Source: Acidobacteriota bacterium (GTDB lineage: Bacteria; Acidobacteriota; Terriglobia; Terriglobales; Acidobacteriaceae). Taken from it: 64,000 bases of DNA. A program made the translations under genes and the position numbers. The DNA lies in NCBI GenBank assembly GCA_025359885.1, contig JANYDG010000050.1, positions 1 to 64,000 on the forward strand, read 5' to 3'. Positions 16,234 to 25,631 of the stretch are shown piece by piece; position 1 is the first letter of the stretch; the number at the start of each line of letters is the position of its first letter. The notes beneath the pieces were generated by a model. The model ran no database searches and was not told the DNA's origin. It worked only from the letters and a program-made list of their open reading frames with translations.

Positions 16234-16626
16234 GTGAATCCCTTTCTGCAGCGCCTCCAAATCGACCACCCCATCCTCCAGGCTCCTATGGCCGGCGTTC
16301 AGGGTATCGCTCTGGCCCTGGCTGTTTCCAACGTCGGCGGCCTGGGTGCACTCCCCTGCGCTCTGCTCTCGTCTCAGCAGATGGACTCCGAATTGTCTGC
16401 CCTTCGCTCCGGCACCAGCCGTTCCTATAACGTCAATTTCTTCTGCCACATCCAACCCGACCCTATTCACCCCGCAGCCCCCGCCTTTCCCCTCGCCAGC
16501 GCCGCCGCAGAGCAGCAAGCAGATACCAGCCTCTCGCCACTCTGGTGCGGCCAGAATCCTATGGGCTACCGCGAAATTCCCGCCGCCCAACCGACTTTCC
16601 ACCTCGCGACCGGCACCCATTCATAG
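16234..16626 (+). pseudogene. nitronate monooxygenase (2-nitropropane dioxygenase) remnant with internal deletion
   Basis: A GTG at 16234 opens a 130-residue frame. The first 75 residues match the N-terminus of nitronate monooxygenases: NPFLQRLQIDHPILQAPMAG, ALAVSNVGGLGALPCALLS, RSYNVNFFCH. The remainder (FPLASAAA, LSPLWCGQN, REIPAA) resembles the extreme C-terminus of the same family (a PLASA...SPLWSGQ...RELPA pattern). About 200 central residues, including the catalytic His and most of the FMN site, are therefore absent, with the frame kept. The enzyme would normally oxidise alkyl nitronates with O2. As it stands it cannot be active. Confidence 0.75.
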
Positions 16627-16715
16627 CCCGGAAGAGCCCAACCCAATCTTCAATCCCGCCCGGCTCCATTTAGAATGGAGAAGATTCCGGACCCCACCGT
16701 CCCGACAGGACCCAG

Positions 16716-17654
16716 ATGACCACCCTGAAAACCGCCCTCACCGACTCCATCCAGATCGCCGCCACCCAGGCCGGCCTCCAGCTCCTTTCCGCCACCGAAG
16801 GTAAGGACTTTCACGGTTATCCCACGGCCATATTCGAGCTCGCCCCCATCGCCAGCGACACTGCGGCACGCACCCTCAGGCTTGAGCTCAGCGAACACTT
16901 CGATTTCAACGATGCCACCAGGCCAGACCTGCTCCCGGCCATGACCCAGCACCTCGCCGAAGAAACAATGCGCCTCCGCAACCCCCGCCCCGACGCTTAC
17001 GTCACCCTGGAGGGGCTGCCCGTCTCCTACAAAAATTTCCGCTGGCCCTTCCACACCTCAACCTCGGGCGCAGACACCTACCTTGTTCACGGCGAAATCC
17101 ACCTCGAAGACGGCACCGCCTCCCCGCTCCACGCCAAGGTTGCCGCCGCCATGACCGTCACCTTCGCCGAAATCGTTCCGGCCCCCGAGCAGCCCTACGC
17201 CGAAACAATCCTCTACAACGCCGTCCGCAAGACCCTCGACCAGGGCCAGCTTGAACTCGTCAAATCCGGCAACCGCCAGCCCGTCCCCATCACCACCCGC
17301 TACTACAGCCGCTGGCAAAAGAAATTCTTCTTCACTGAAACCACCGATGCCGCCCGCCTCGAATACCTGCTGCTAAAGACCTACTGGCTCTCCGGCGTCC
17401 TCGGCAAAAACCAGCCCGTATGGATCGCCGACCCCCGTGACGCCCAGTACCTCAACACCACCCAGGCCGACCTGCTCCGCATGGCTGCCGACGAGGCTGG
17501 AGAAGGCCTGCTCACCCTCACCGGCCAATACGCCGCCCCGACTCCGCTGCTGCTCGCCCGCGCCGACCAGTTCCGCGAACGCATGCTCAACGCCCTCGAA
17601 ATCACCAAGCCCACCTTCAACGAAGAGATGCGCTCCGGCCACGCCAACATGTAA
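16716..17654 (+). CDS. hypothetical protein, 312 residues
   Basis: I do not recognise this protein. It is soluble with no signal peptide, rich in Ala, Thr and Leu, with a mixed beta/alpha first half (residues 1-160) and a mainly helical C-terminal half ending MRSGHANM. No catalytic motif stands out. The single-copy reading frame has the C-ending codons typical of the neighbouring core genes and a good ribosome site (ACAGGA) 8 bp before the ATG, so I regard it as a real gene. It is closed by a bidirectional terminator shared with purD. Confidence 0.65.
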   Translation: MTTLKTALTDSIQIAATQAGLQLLSATEGKDFHGYPTAIFELAPIASDTAARTLRLELSEHFDFNDATRPDLLPAMTQHLAEETMRLRNPRPDAYVTLEGLPVSYKNFRWPFHTSTSGADTYLVHGEIHLEDGTASPLHAKVAAAMTVTFAEIVPAPEQPYAETILYNAVRKTLDQGQLELVKSGNRQPVPITTRYYSRWQKKFFFTETTDAARLEYLLLKTYWLSGVLGKNQPVWIADPRDAQYLNTTQADLLRMAADEAGEGLLTLTGQYAAPTPLLLARADQFRERMLNALEITKPTFNEEMRSGHANM

Positions 17655-17676
17655 CCCTCTGCCCAACAGCTCAAAC

Positions 17677-17710
17677 AAAAAGGCCTTCCCGTCCGGGAAG
17701 GCCTTTTTTG
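17677..17710. terminator. bidirectional intrinsic terminator
   Basis: Near-perfect stem AGGCCTTCCCG (17681-17691) and CGGGAAGGCCT (17694-17704) with an A-run before and a T-run after, so it works in both directions. It closes the plus-strand hypothetical gene and the minus-strand purD. Confidence 0.92.
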
Positions 17711-17720
17711 TCGAAGGGTG

Positions 17721-18995
17721 TTACTCCTTTTTAAGCGCCCGATGCCCAATATCATGCCGGAAATAAATCCCATCAAAGTGGATCTTCCCCATCGCCGCAT
17801 ACGCGAGCTTCAGCGCATCGGGTAAAGTAGCGGCAGCCGCTGTCACCCCCAGCACCCGCCCACCGCTCGTGAGCACCTTACCATCCGTCAGCGATGTTCC
17901 CGAGTGAAACACTTTCACCCCATACACCTCCTCCGCCGCAGCCAGTCCGGTAATCTCAAAGCCCGTCTGATAGCTCCCTGGGTAGCCGCCCGAACTCGCA
18001 ATCACGCATGCGCTCGCACCTGGCTTCCAGCGAAACTCCGTATCCGAGAGCCGCCCTTCCACGCAAGCCTCCAGCGCCTCCACCAGATCGCTATCAAGTC
18101 GTAACAGAATCGCCTGCGTCTCCGGGTCGCCAAACCGCGCGTTGAACTCCAGCACTTGCGGCCCCCGCGCCGTCATCATCAGCCCGATGTAGAGCACTCC
18201 AACAAATGGTGTGTCCTCAGCAGCCATGCCGCGCACCGTGGGCCGCGCAATATGGTGCAGAATCCACTCCGTCATCTCCGGCTCGAGAATGGAATCCGTC
18301 GAATACACGCCCATCCCGCCCGTGTTCGGCCCCGTATCCCCCTCGCCGATGCGCTTATGATCCTGCGCCGGCACCAGCTGGGCCACATGCTTGCCATCCG
18401 TCAAGCACAGGAAGCTGACCTCATCCCCGGTAAGAAACTCCTCAATTACAATCTGCTGCTCTTTTGAACCGAGCAATTTACCCGTAAACAGGCCATGCGC
18501 AGCCTCCAGAGCCGCCCGCCGCGACTGGCAGATCACCACACCCTTACCCGCCGCCAGACCATCGGCTTTCACCACAATCGGCGCATGGAAAAACTCAATC
18601 GCCTTCTCCACTTCCTCCGCCGTCGTGCACACCGCGTAGTTCGCCGTGGGAATCTGGTGCCGCTGCAAAAACCGCTTCGCAAACGACTTGCTCGATTCCA
18701 GCATGGCCGCAGCTTTTGTCGGGCCAAACACCTTCAGCCCGCGCTGCTGCAAGGCATCCACCAGGCCCAGCGAAAGCGGCAGCTCCGGCCCCACCACCGT
18801 CAAATCCGGCTGTTCCGCCAGTGCCACCTGCACCAGTCCATCCAGATCGCCCAGCGAAACCGGCACCAGCCGCCCAATCCCGGCCATGCCCCCGTTACCC
18901 GGAGCGCACACCACTTCCGTCACCCGCTCACTTTTTTGAATCGCCCAGGCCAGCGCATGCTCCCGCCCACCCGAACCAAAAATCAGTACCTTCAT
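17721..18995 (-). CDS. purD: phosphoribosylamine--glycine ligase
   Basis: A 424-residue ATP-grasp enzyme beginning MKVLIFGSGGREHALAWAI. Further family motifs are VVGPELPLSLGLVD, the FGPTKAAAMLESSKSFAK segment, VVKADGLAAGKGV, EEFLTGDEVSFL, GPNTGGMG and LEFNARFGDPETQA. It joins glycine to 5-phosphoribosylamine in the second step of purine synthesis. The frame is open further upstream, but the ATG at 18995, with GGGAAGCGAG ahead of it, gives the family N-terminus. It stands alone, divergent from the small membrane ORF and miaA. Confidence 0.96.
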   Translation of the reverse strand: MKVLIFGSGGREHALAWAIQKSERVTEVVCAPGNGGMAGIGRLVPVSLGDLDGLVQVALAEQPDLTVVGPELPLSLGLVDALQQRGLKVFGPTKAAAMLESSKSFAKRFLQRHQIPTANYAVCTTAEEVEKAIEFFHAPIVVKADGLAAGKGVVICQSRRAALEAAHGLFTGKLLGSKEQQIVIEEFLTGDEVSFLCLTDGKHVAQLVPAQDHKRIGEGDTGPNTGGMGVYSTDSILEPEMTEWILHHIARPTVRGMAAEDTPFVGVLYIGLMMTARGPQVLEFNARFGDPETQAILLRLDSDLVEALEACVEGRLSDTEFRWKPGASACVIASSGGYPGSYQTGFEITGLAAAEEVYGVKVFHSGTSLTDGKVLTSGGRVLGVTAAAATLPDALKLAYAAMGKIHFDGIYFRHDIGHRALKKE

Positions 18996-19148
18996 CGCCT
19001 GCTCGCTTCCCTTGGCCCGCGCCTGCCGGCCCAATCTCCCACAACTCAATGAGCTATCTGAGCAAACTGCCCTCGCGAAGTCAAACGCCACACCTCAGTT
19101 CTCCCGCTTAACCGACGCCAACTCCTAAAGGGCGATAGCATAGTTACG

Positions 19149-19337
19149 GTGGATAATCGTTACGAAAGCCTCGACGTCCAACTGGCGCGCCAAGCCCGCC
19201 GCGACGCCCAGCAGCGCCTCTTCCGGCGCAACCAGGCCCTCGGCCTCCTCGCCATCGCCGGCGCAGTGCTCGCCTGGCGGCTACTCCATACCCCCCCGGG
19301 CTGGATTTTTCCCGCAGGCTGGTGGCGCCTGTGGTGA
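19149..19337 (+). CDS. small single-span membrane protein
   Basis: A 62-residue frame from a GTG at 19149: a charged N-terminal half (LARQARRDAQQRLFRRNQ, residues 12-29), then one hydrophobic span (about 30-44, ALGLLAIAGAVLAW) and an aromatic end (WIFPAGWWRLW). Positive charge before the span predicts an N-inside orientation. Its TGA at 19335-19337 overlaps a GTG that can start miaA, a GTGA overlap typical of translational coupling. Codon use matches the neighbours. It was not recognised as a known family, and the start lacks an obvious Shine-Dalgarno. Confidence 0.55.
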   Translation: MDNRYESLDVQLARQARRDAQQRLFRRNQALGLLAIAGAVLAWRLLHTPPGWIFPAGWWRLW

Positions 19338-20281
19338 ACCCCGCCCCTGAACGAAAACAGGATCCTCTCGCAGTCCTTATCCTCGGCCCCACCGGCAGCG
19401 GCAAAACTGCACTCTCCCTCGCCCTTGGAGAGCAGTTCCAGGGCGAAATCATCAGTTGCGACTCCGTCGCTGTCTACCGCGGCCTCGACCTCGGCTCCGC
19501 CAAACCCTCCCGCCAGGATCAGGCCCGCCTCCCTCACTACCTCATCGACGTCGTCAACCCCGACCACGCCTTCACCGCTGGCGACTATGCCCGCCTTGCC
19601 CGCGCTGCCCTTGACGAAATAACTCAGCGCCACCACGTCCCCATCGTCACCGGCGGCACCGGACTCTACCTCCGCGCCCTCACCCAGGGCCTGCATGCCG
19701 TCCCGATTCGTCAGGAGAAGACGCGAGAAGCTCTCCTTCAGGGTCATGAAAAGCATGGTTCCGGTTGGCTCCACTCGCTACTGACCGAACTCGATCACGA
19801 ATCGGCCCAGCGCATCCACCCCAACGACATTCCCAAGCTTATCCGCGCCCTCGAAATCATGTATGCGATCGGCCAGCCGCTTTCAGTCGTCTTTGCAGTC
19901 CCCAAAGACCCACTCACCGGCTTCCGCCTGCTCCGCATCGGTCTCAACCCACCCCGTCCCGCCCTCTATGAACGTCTCAATCAACGCGCCGCCGCCATGT
20001 TCGCCCTCGGCCTCGTCGAAGAAACCCGCTGCCTCCTCCAGCAGTTCGGGCGCGTCCGCTCCCTGGACTCCCTGGGCTACCGCCAGGCCCTCGCCTTCCT
20101 CGACGGCACCATCTCCGAAGCAGAAGCCATTGCTGCCGCCCAGCAAGGCCACCGCAACTACGCCAAACGCCAGCTCACCTGGTTCCGCCGCGAACCGGCA
20201 GTCCACTGGATCGAAGACTTCGGCGACTCGCCGCACGTGATTTGCAAAGCCGCCGCGCTCCTGCAAGCCAACATCGCGTAG
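19334..20281 (+). CDS. miaA: tRNA dimethylallyltransferase
   Basis: MiaA adds a dimethylallyl group to N6 of A37 in tRNAs that read UNN codons. The P-loop LGPTGSGKTALSLAL, ISCDSVAVYRGLDLGSAKP, HYLIDV, VTGGTGLYLRAL, RIHPNDIPKLIRALE and a C-terminal YAKRQLTWFRRE are all present. Three in-frame GTGs (19322, 19331, 19334) could start it. I prefer 19334 because it overlaps the stop of the upstream small ORF as GTGA, giving 315 residues, the usual length. It is probably co-transcribed with that small membrane protein. Confidence 0.94.
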   Translation: MNPAPERKQDPLAVLILGPTGSGKTALSLALGEQFQGEIISCDSVAVYRGLDLGSAKPSRQDQARLPHYLIDVVNPDHAFTAGDYARLARAALDEITQRHHVPIVTGGTGLYLRALTQGLHAVPIRQEKTREALLQGHEKHGSGWLHSLLTELDHESAQRIHPNDIPKLIRALEIMYAIGQPLSVVFAVPKDPLTGFRLLRIGLNPPRPALYERLNQRAAAMFALGLVEETRCLLQQFGRVRSLDSLGYRQALAFLDGTISEAEAIAAAQQGHRNYAKRQLTWFRREPAVHWIEDFGDSPHVICKAAALLQANIA

Positions 20282-20651
20282 CCCTGAACTTCGCACAGTG
20301 AAAAATGGACGACGATGAAAAAGCGGCATCCCATCGTCCCGGAACCTCTGGAATCAGGTCCGTCTGACACCTTCCGATGAGCAGGCTCTCCAGAGGTCAT
20401 CCTCGCCCCTGATAATCGGCTGGCCGTTTTCCCGTAGGCATCGATCGCTCGCGACGTCCTAAAGCCCGCAGCGTCATTCACTGAAACCGCACGGCTCTGG
20501 TATCGCCTTCAATCGGCAAAAGCAGTTGACCTCTCGAACAAAGGTATTGCGCTCCGGGTCGGCTCATTGCGTAAATCGAAGTTGGTATCTGATAAACTTC
20601 CGCCAAGTGTACTTGATTGATCGTTTGACATTTCTAGTTCGGGAGTAATCG
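20282..20651. other. gene-free stretch upstream of iorA
   Basis: No supported gene. It contains an inverted repeat GACGATG (20311-20317) and CATCGTC (20332-20338) with a 14-base loop, 30 bp after miaA and without a U-run. The 3' end is more A+T-rich and should hold the iorA promoter. GGGAG before the ATG at 20652 is the ribosome site. Confidence 0.5.
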
Positions 20652-21125
20652 ATGGCCATCCAATTGAAGGTCAACAATGTGGCAACCACGGTGGACGCGC
20701 CGCCCGAGATGCCTCTCTTATGGGTGCTCCGCGACATGCTGCATCTGAGAGGCTCAAAGTATGGCTGCGGCCTGGGGCTTTGCGGCGCTTGTACGGTAAT
20801 GGTGGGCGGCCACCCGGTGCGCTCCTGCATCACACCAGTCGGAACCGTCGGCACTGACCCGGTTGTCACCATCGAGGGCCTTTCGCCGGATGGCATGCAC
20901 CCCGTTCAAGTGGCGTGGGAAGCGATCGATGTGCCGCAGTGTGGATACTGCCAGGCCGGGCAGATCATGTCTGCCGCCGCTCTGCTGCAGCGTACTGCGC
21001 ACCCCAGCGACTCAGAAATCGATGATGCCATGAGCGGCAACCTCTGTCGTTGCGGAACCTATACCCGCATTCGCCAGGCAATTCACGAAGCAGCACAAAA
21101 CGCCGCCCCAAACCCCACCAAGTAA
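20652..21125 (+). CDS. iorA: isoquinoline-1-oxidoreductase-type [2Fe-2S] subunit
   Basis: A 157-residue small subunit of the xanthine oxidase family. The plant-type cluster ligands are Cys39, 44, 47 and 59 ([14 protein letters not shown] plus RSC), and the second cluster is held by CGYCQAGQ near residue 97 and NLCRCGTY near 131. It passes electrons from the molybdenum subunit to an acceptor. The next gene, 13 bp on, is the matching large subunit. The pair form is IorAB-like, with two subunits and no FAD subunit. Codon use here is less C-biased than in the flanking genes, which could mean later acquisition. Confidence 0.9.
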   Translation: MAIQLKVNNVATTVDAPPEMPLLWVLRDMLHLRGSKYGCGLGLCGACTVMVGGHPVRSCITPVGTVGTDPVVTIEGLSPDGMHPVQVAWEAIDVPQCGYCQAGQIMSAAALLQRTAHPSDSEIDDAMSGNLCRCGTYTRIRQAIHEAAQNAAPNPTK

Positions 21126-21138
21126 AAGAGGCCAGGTC

Positions 21139-23385
21139 ATGCAGATTAATCGACGTTCTTTCCTGCGGATAAGCGCCCTGGCGGGCGGCGGTCTTGCGCT
21201 GAATCTTCACACCTCGAGGCTGGCCCAGGCGCAGGCACCAGGCGCTGCTCCCGACCTGACGCCACAGGCCTTCATTCACATCGCTCCAGATGGCATTGTT
21301 ACCATCATGGCCCGCGCTTCAGAGTCTGGCCAGGGCATGCGGATCATGCTGCCCATGCTGATTGCAGAGGAGCTGGATGTTGACTGGAAGGATGTCCGGA
21401 TCCAGCAGGCCGATCTGAACGAAAAGGTGTATGGCCGTCAATTTTCAGGAGGCTCCGCGAACACGCCCATGGGCTGGGAGCCAATGCGCCGCGTCGGCGC
21501 TGCCGGGCGCCAGCTGCTGCTCACCGCCGCCGCTCAAATCTGGGGCCTGCCCCCAGACCAATTGGATCAATGCACCACCAAGGCTGGACGGGTGCTGCAC
21601 GCCGCTTCAGGGCGTTCCCTGGGATATGGAGAAGTCGCTGCGAAAGCCGCCGCGCTACCCGCACCCGCGCTCAGCAGCGTCAAGCTCAAAGACCCCAGGG
21701 ATTACCGGATTATCGGCCACTCCCAGCAGGGCGTTGATACCCGCGCTATCGTCACCGGCAAGCCACTCTTTGGAATCGATGTCGAGCTGCCGGGAATGTT
21801 GTATGCCTCCATCGAAAAGGCTCCCGTCTTCGCCGGCAAGGTTAAAACCGCCAACATCGACGAGATCAAGTCCCTGCCGGGCGTGCGCCACGTCCTCGTC
21901 ATCGATGGCGGCATCACCCCGGCGGCATTTACCCCGTGGGAGCCGGGCATGGAACCGGGCATCGCGATCGTAGCCGACACATGGTGGCATGCACAGCAGG
22001 CCCGCAAGAAGCTCAAAGTCGACTGGGACCTCGGCCCGGCTGTCACGCAAAGCTCTGAGGGATTCGCAGCCAAAGCGGCTGAGTTGCTCAAGGCGCCGCC
22101 CGAACGCGCTGTGCGCAAATATGGCGATGTCGACGCTGCGCTCACTGCATCGGCAAAGACCGTCGAGGCTACTTATCATTTCCCGTTCATTGCCCACGTC
22201 ACCATGGAGCCACAGGGCTCTACGGCGCACTGGAAAGATGGCAAGCTGGAGATGTGGTCGACCAGCACACTCCCCGCCGATGGCCTGGCACTCGTTGCCA
22301 AAACGCTGGGCATCGAGCAAAGCGATATCACTACCCACATGGTGCGCTCGGGTGGGAGCTTTGGTCGAAGGCTCCAGAATGACTACCTGGTCGAGGCCGC
22401 GTGGATCGCAAAGCACATTGACGCTCCCGTCAAACTGCTCTGGTCCCGCGAAGACGACGTTACCCATGACCCCTTCCGCCCGGGAGCCACCGTCGGCCTC
22501 AAAGGCGGCGTGGATGCCCAGGGCAAGATGACTGCCTGGCGGCAGCACTTTGTCACCTTTGGCGATGGCAAGCAGGCCACATCCGGTGGCGGCATGGGGC
22601 AGGACAGCTATCCGGCCGGTTTTCCGCCCGCCTACGCTCTTCACGTTTCCATGCAACCACTCATGCTGCGTACAGGAGCCCTCCGCGCTCCTGGCGACAA
22701 CGCCTACTGCTGGGTGGCCCAGTCCTTTGTCGACGAGTTGGCGCATGCTGCCGGACGAGATCCGCTCGAGTTCCAGCTCGACCTGCTCAGCAACAAGAAA
22801 ATGCCGTGGTCGTCCGGTGAGCACGATGCCGTGGGAGACCACGAACCAACCGGGCCCTCCGTTCTCATCCCTGAGCGCTTCAAAGGCGTGCTTGAGTTGG
22901 TCGCCGAAAAATCAGGCTGGGCAAAGCGCACAAAAGAACCGGGCCGCGGCATGGGCATCGCCGCATGGTTTTGCCATTTGGGCTACTTCGCCGAAGTAGC
23001 CGACGTCAGTGTCGACGCGGATAACAAGGTCACAGTGCACCGGGTTTGGGCCGCCGGAGATGTCGGCAGCCAGATCATCAACCCCAATGCCGCCGAGAGC
23101 ATGGGGCATGGCGGCATCATGGAAGGCATGGGCCACCTCGGGCAGGAAATTACCTTGGTGGATGGTGTGATCCAGCAGTCGAACTTCCACAACCATCCCT
23201 TGATGCGTATGAGGCAGGCGCCCAAGATGGAAGTCTACTGGCGCAAGACCGACTACGCACCGACCGGTCTCGGTGAACCAACGCTTCCGCCAATTCTGCC
23301 GGCAGTCACGAATGCCATCTTTGCCGCCACCGGCAAGAGAATTCGCAGCTTACCGCTTCAGAGCAGCGGATTCAGTTGGGCCTGA
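21139..23385 (+). CDS. iorB: isoquinoline-1-oxidoreductase-type molybdopterin subunit, Tat-exported
   Basis: A 748-residue molybdenum hydroxylase large subunit with a twin-arginine signal (NRRSFLRISALAGGGLAL). Visible family features include SESGQGMRIMLPMLIAEELD, the QFSGGSANTP glycine-rich cofactor loop, GIDVELPGMLYASI, HVTMEPQGSTAHW, GGSFGRRLQNDY and a C-terminal GLGEPTLPPILPAVTNAI with the conserved Glu that acts as base. Together with IorA it would hydroxylate an N-heterocycle or oxidise an aldehyde in the periplasm, with the folded pair exported by hitch-hiking on this Tat signal. Ribosome site GAGG. The substrate is unknown. Confidence 0.9.
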   Translation: MQINRRSFLRISALAGGGLALNLHTSRLAQAQAPGAAPDLTPQAFIHIAPDGIVTIMARASESGQGMRIMLPMLIAEELDVDWKDVRIQQADLNEKVYGRQFSGGSANTPMGWEPMRRVGAAGRQLLLTAAAQIWGLPPDQLDQCTTKAGRVLHAASGRSLGYGEVAAKAAALPAPALSSVKLKDPRDYRIIGHSQQGVDTRAIVTGKPLFGIDVELPGMLYASIEKAPVFAGKVKTANIDEIKSLPGVRHVLVIDGGITPAAFTPWEPGMEPGIAIVADTWWHAQQARKKLKVDWDLGPAVTQSSEGFAAKAAELLKAPPERAVRKYGDVDAALTASAKTVEATYHFPFIAHVTMEPQGSTAHWKDGKLEMWSTSTLPADGLALVAKTLGIEQSDITTHMVRSGGSFGRRLQNDYLVEAAWIAKHIDAPVKLLWSREDDVTHDPFRPGATVGLKGGVDAQGKMTAWRQHFVTFGDGKQATSGGGMGQDSYPAGFPPAYALHVSMQPLMLRTGALRAPGDNAYCWVAQSFVDELAHAAGRDPLEFQLDLLSNKKMPWSSGEHDAVGDHEPTGPSVLIPERFKGVLELVAEKSGWAKRTKEPGRGMGIAAWFCHLGYFAEVADVSVDADNKVTVHRVWAAGDVGSQIINPNAAESMGHGGIMEGMGHLGQEITLVDGVIQQSNFHNHPLMRMRQAPKMEVYWRKTDYAPTGLGEPTLPPILPAVTNAIFAATGKRIRSLPLQSSGFSWA

Positions 23386-23394
23386 TGTTAGCTT

Positions 23395-23439
23395 GGGCAC
23401 TGAATGGAGGGGAGGACCACCGAAATCCCCTCAGTGCCC
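23395..23439 (+). terminator. long hairpin after iorAB
   Basis: Outer stem GGGCACTGA (23395-23403) with TCAGTGCCC (23431-23439), inner AGGGGA (23408-23413) with TCCCCT (23426-23431). It begins 9 bp after the iorB stop. No U-run follows, so termination is likely but not certain; it may instead protect the mRNA end. Confidence 0.5.
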
Positions 23440-23646
23440 GTAAGTCGGCCTCTGTCCGTTCACTTGCCCGGGCATGAGGTCCTCGATTTCCGGTGGATTC
23501 CGAGTCGCTTATCGTCATCGGCTCAATCCTCTCCTCGGGGGCCGTTGACTAAGGGTCGTCTGAAGATCACCCAGTGCAGCGAAACCCCTGAGCACCAGAC
23601 CTGCGCCCATGCCTGAAACAGCACCCACGGCGATTAAAATGGCAGC

Positions 23647-24081
23647 ATGCGCCCAGGACATTTATTGACCGACGAAGCGCTGGAAGCATTCCTCCACGGC
23701 TTCGAAACCGGCACCCTCGACAAATCTGAGTGGACCCACGGCGCACACGTCGCTGCCGCGGCATGGTATCTCTACGGCTCCAGCTACGACGCCGTCCTCC
23801 CCCTCATCCGCCAGCGCATCCAAAACTTCAACCTTTCCGTCGGCGGAGCCAACACCCCCACCACCGGCTATCACGAAACCCTCACGCGCTTCTGGCTCCG
23901 CATCGTCGACGCCCTTCTGCAGGAGCGCCGCCCCGCCTCGCCCCTTGAAGCCGCCCGACTCGCCGTCGCCACCTATGGTGCAGAGCGCGCCCTCCACAGC
24001 GAGTACTACTCCGGCGACGTCGTCCAGGATTCGGCAGCTCGCCTCGGTTGGCGCACCCCCGACCTCAAACCCCTCCCCTGA
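23647..24081 (+). CDS. conserved-looking hypothetical protein
   Basis: A 144-residue soluble protein that I cannot name. It is mainly helical, starts MRPGHLLTDEALEAFLHGFE and has two striking conserved-looking patches: EWTHGAHVAAAAWYL (27-41) and NTPTTGYHETLTRFWLRI (73-90). The His, Glu, Arg and Trp pattern suggests a ligand- or metal-binding helical bundle. C-ending codons match the surrounding core genes. The ATG at 23647 follows GGCAGC only, a weak ribosome site. It stands 71 bp upstream of lpdA on the same strand. Confidence 0.62.
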   Translation: MRPGHLLTDEALEAFLHGFETGTLDKSEWTHGAHVAAAAWYLYGSSYDAVLPLIRQRIQNFNLSVGGANTPTTGYHETLTRFWLRIVDALLQERRPASPLEAARLAVATYGAERALHSEYYSGDVVQDSAARLGWRTPDLKPLP

Positions 24082-24152
24082 ACCCTCCGGGCGGTTTTCA
24101 CCATCCTTTAGACTGAAGGGGTGTCGCCCCAAAGCACGCGGCGGCACCCGGA

Positions 24153-25628
24153 ATGGAGTTTCCCTTGGCAGAGCAAGTTGCGGTAGAGACGATTTACGAC
24201 GTAGCCATCCTCGGCGGCGGTCCCGCCGGATACACAGCGGCCATCCGCGCCGGGCAGTTCGGCCTCAAAGTCGCCCTCATCGACGCCTCCCCCAAACTCG
24301 GCGGCACCTGCCTCCACTGGGGCTGCATTCCGACCAAGGCCCTGCTCTTCTCCGCCGAAATATGGGATTACATCAAGAGCGCGGCTGACTACGGCATCGA
24401 CGGAATTGGCACGCCGGTCATCAACTGGACCAACATGCTCGCCCGCAAAAACGCGATCATTGCCAAGCACGTCAAAGGCCTTGAGTTCCTCATGAAGAAG
24501 AACAAGGTCACCGTCCTCCCCGGTTATGGTCGCCTCACTGGCCCCGCTCAGGACGGCATCCACACCGTTAGCCTCACCGCTGCTGGCACCGCAGACGCCA
24601 CTGCCGAGTCCACTTTGGTCCAGGCCAGAAACGTCCTCCTCGCCACCGGCTCCGACGCCAAAATGCTCCCCAACCTCACCCCCGACGACCGCATCCTCAC
24701 GAATATGGAGATCCTCACCCTCCAGGCCGTCCCCAAATCCCTCATCGTCATCGGCGCTGGTGCCGTCGGTGTCGAATTCAGCTCGCTCTTCCGCAGCCTC
24801 GGCACCGAGATCACCATCGTCGAGTTCCTGCCCCGACTTGTCCCCGTTGAAGATGAAGAAGTCTCGAAGGAACTGGCCCGCGCCTTCAAAAAACGCGGTA
24901 TCGATGTCAACACCAGTGCCAAGGTTGAATCCGTCGAGAAAACTGAGTCTGGCGTGCGCGTCACCTTCACTGACCAGAACGGCAAAACCGTCGTCAAGGA
25001 AGCCGACAAAGTTCTCGTCGCTGTCGGCCGCGCCCCCCGCACCGCCAACATCGGCCTCGAAACTACCAAAATTGAGACCGAGCGCGGCTTCCTCAAGACC
25101 GACACCGCCATGCAGACCGCCGAATCGGGCATCTACGCCATCGGCGACATCGTCCTCGGTATGCCCCAGCTCGCCCACGTCGGCGGCATGGCCGGCATGA
25201 TCGCCGTCGCTAGTATCGCTGGACGCCCCTTCCGCCCCATCAACCACCAGCGGATTCCGGGCTGCACCTACACCGAGCCCCAGATCGGGTCAGTCGGACT
25301 CACCGAAGCCGCCGCTCGCGCGCAGGCTGCGCAAAAAGGTCAGGAAATCAAAGTCGGCAAGTTCCCCTTCGGCGGCAATTCCAAGGCCTCCATCGTCGAC
25401 GCCCACTCCGGTTTCGTCAAAATCATCGCCGACGCCCAGTATGGCGAAATCCTCGGCGTCCACATCATTGGCCCGTCCGCCACTGAGCTTGTCTCAGAGG
25501 CCGTCGTCGCCATGGATCTCGAAGCTACCGTCGACGAACTCCTCTACACCATCCACGCCCACCCCACCCTGAGCGAAGCCATGCTCGATGCCTACGGCGC
25601 AGTCGACGGACTCGCCATCAACGCGTGA
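24153..25628 (+). CDS. lpdA: dihydrolipoyl dehydrogenase
   Basis: A flavoprotein disulfide reductase of up to 491 residues: FAD motif ILGGGPAGYTAAIRA (19-33), redox pair C53-LHWG-C58 in GGTCLHWGCIPTK, NAD motif VIGAGAVGVEF, AIGDIV and the C-terminal HAHPTLSEAM with the catalytic His-Glu. It reoxidises lipoamide in 2-oxo acid dehydrogenase or glycine cleavage complexes using NAD. The annotated ATG lacks a ribosome site. A TTG at 24165, placed 8 bp after GGAG, gives MAEQVAVETIYDVAIL and may be the real start. No E1/E2 genes are nearby. Confidence 0.93.
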   Translation: MEFPLAEQVAVETIYDVAILGGGPAGYTAAIRAGQFGLKVALIDASPKLGGTCLHWGCIPTKALLFSAEIWDYIKSAADYGIDGIGTPVINWTNMLARKNAIIAKHVKGLEFLMKKNKVTVLPGYGRLTGPAQDGIHTVSLTAAGTADATAESTLVQARNVLLATGSDAKMLPNLTPDDRILTNMEILTLQAVPKSLIVIGAGAVGVEFSSLFRSLGTEITIVEFLPRLVPVEDEEVSKELARAFKKRGIDVNTSAKVESVEKTESGVRVTFTDQNGKTVVKEADKVLVAVGRAPRTANIGLETTKIETERGFLKTDTAMQTAESGIYAIGDIVLGMPQLAHVGGMAGMIAVASIAGRPFRPINHQRIPGCTYTEPQIGSVGLTEAAARAQAAQKGQEIKVGKFPFGGNSKASIVDAHSGFVKIIADAQYGEILGVHIIGPSATELVSEAVVAMDLEATVDELLYTIHAHPTLSEAMLDAYGAVDGLAINA

Positions 25629-25631
25629 GAG

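Noticed and set aside
21655-22842. 395-codon minus-strand frame opposite iorB
   Set aside because: The plus-strand gene has full family motifs; the antisense frame has none and no start context.
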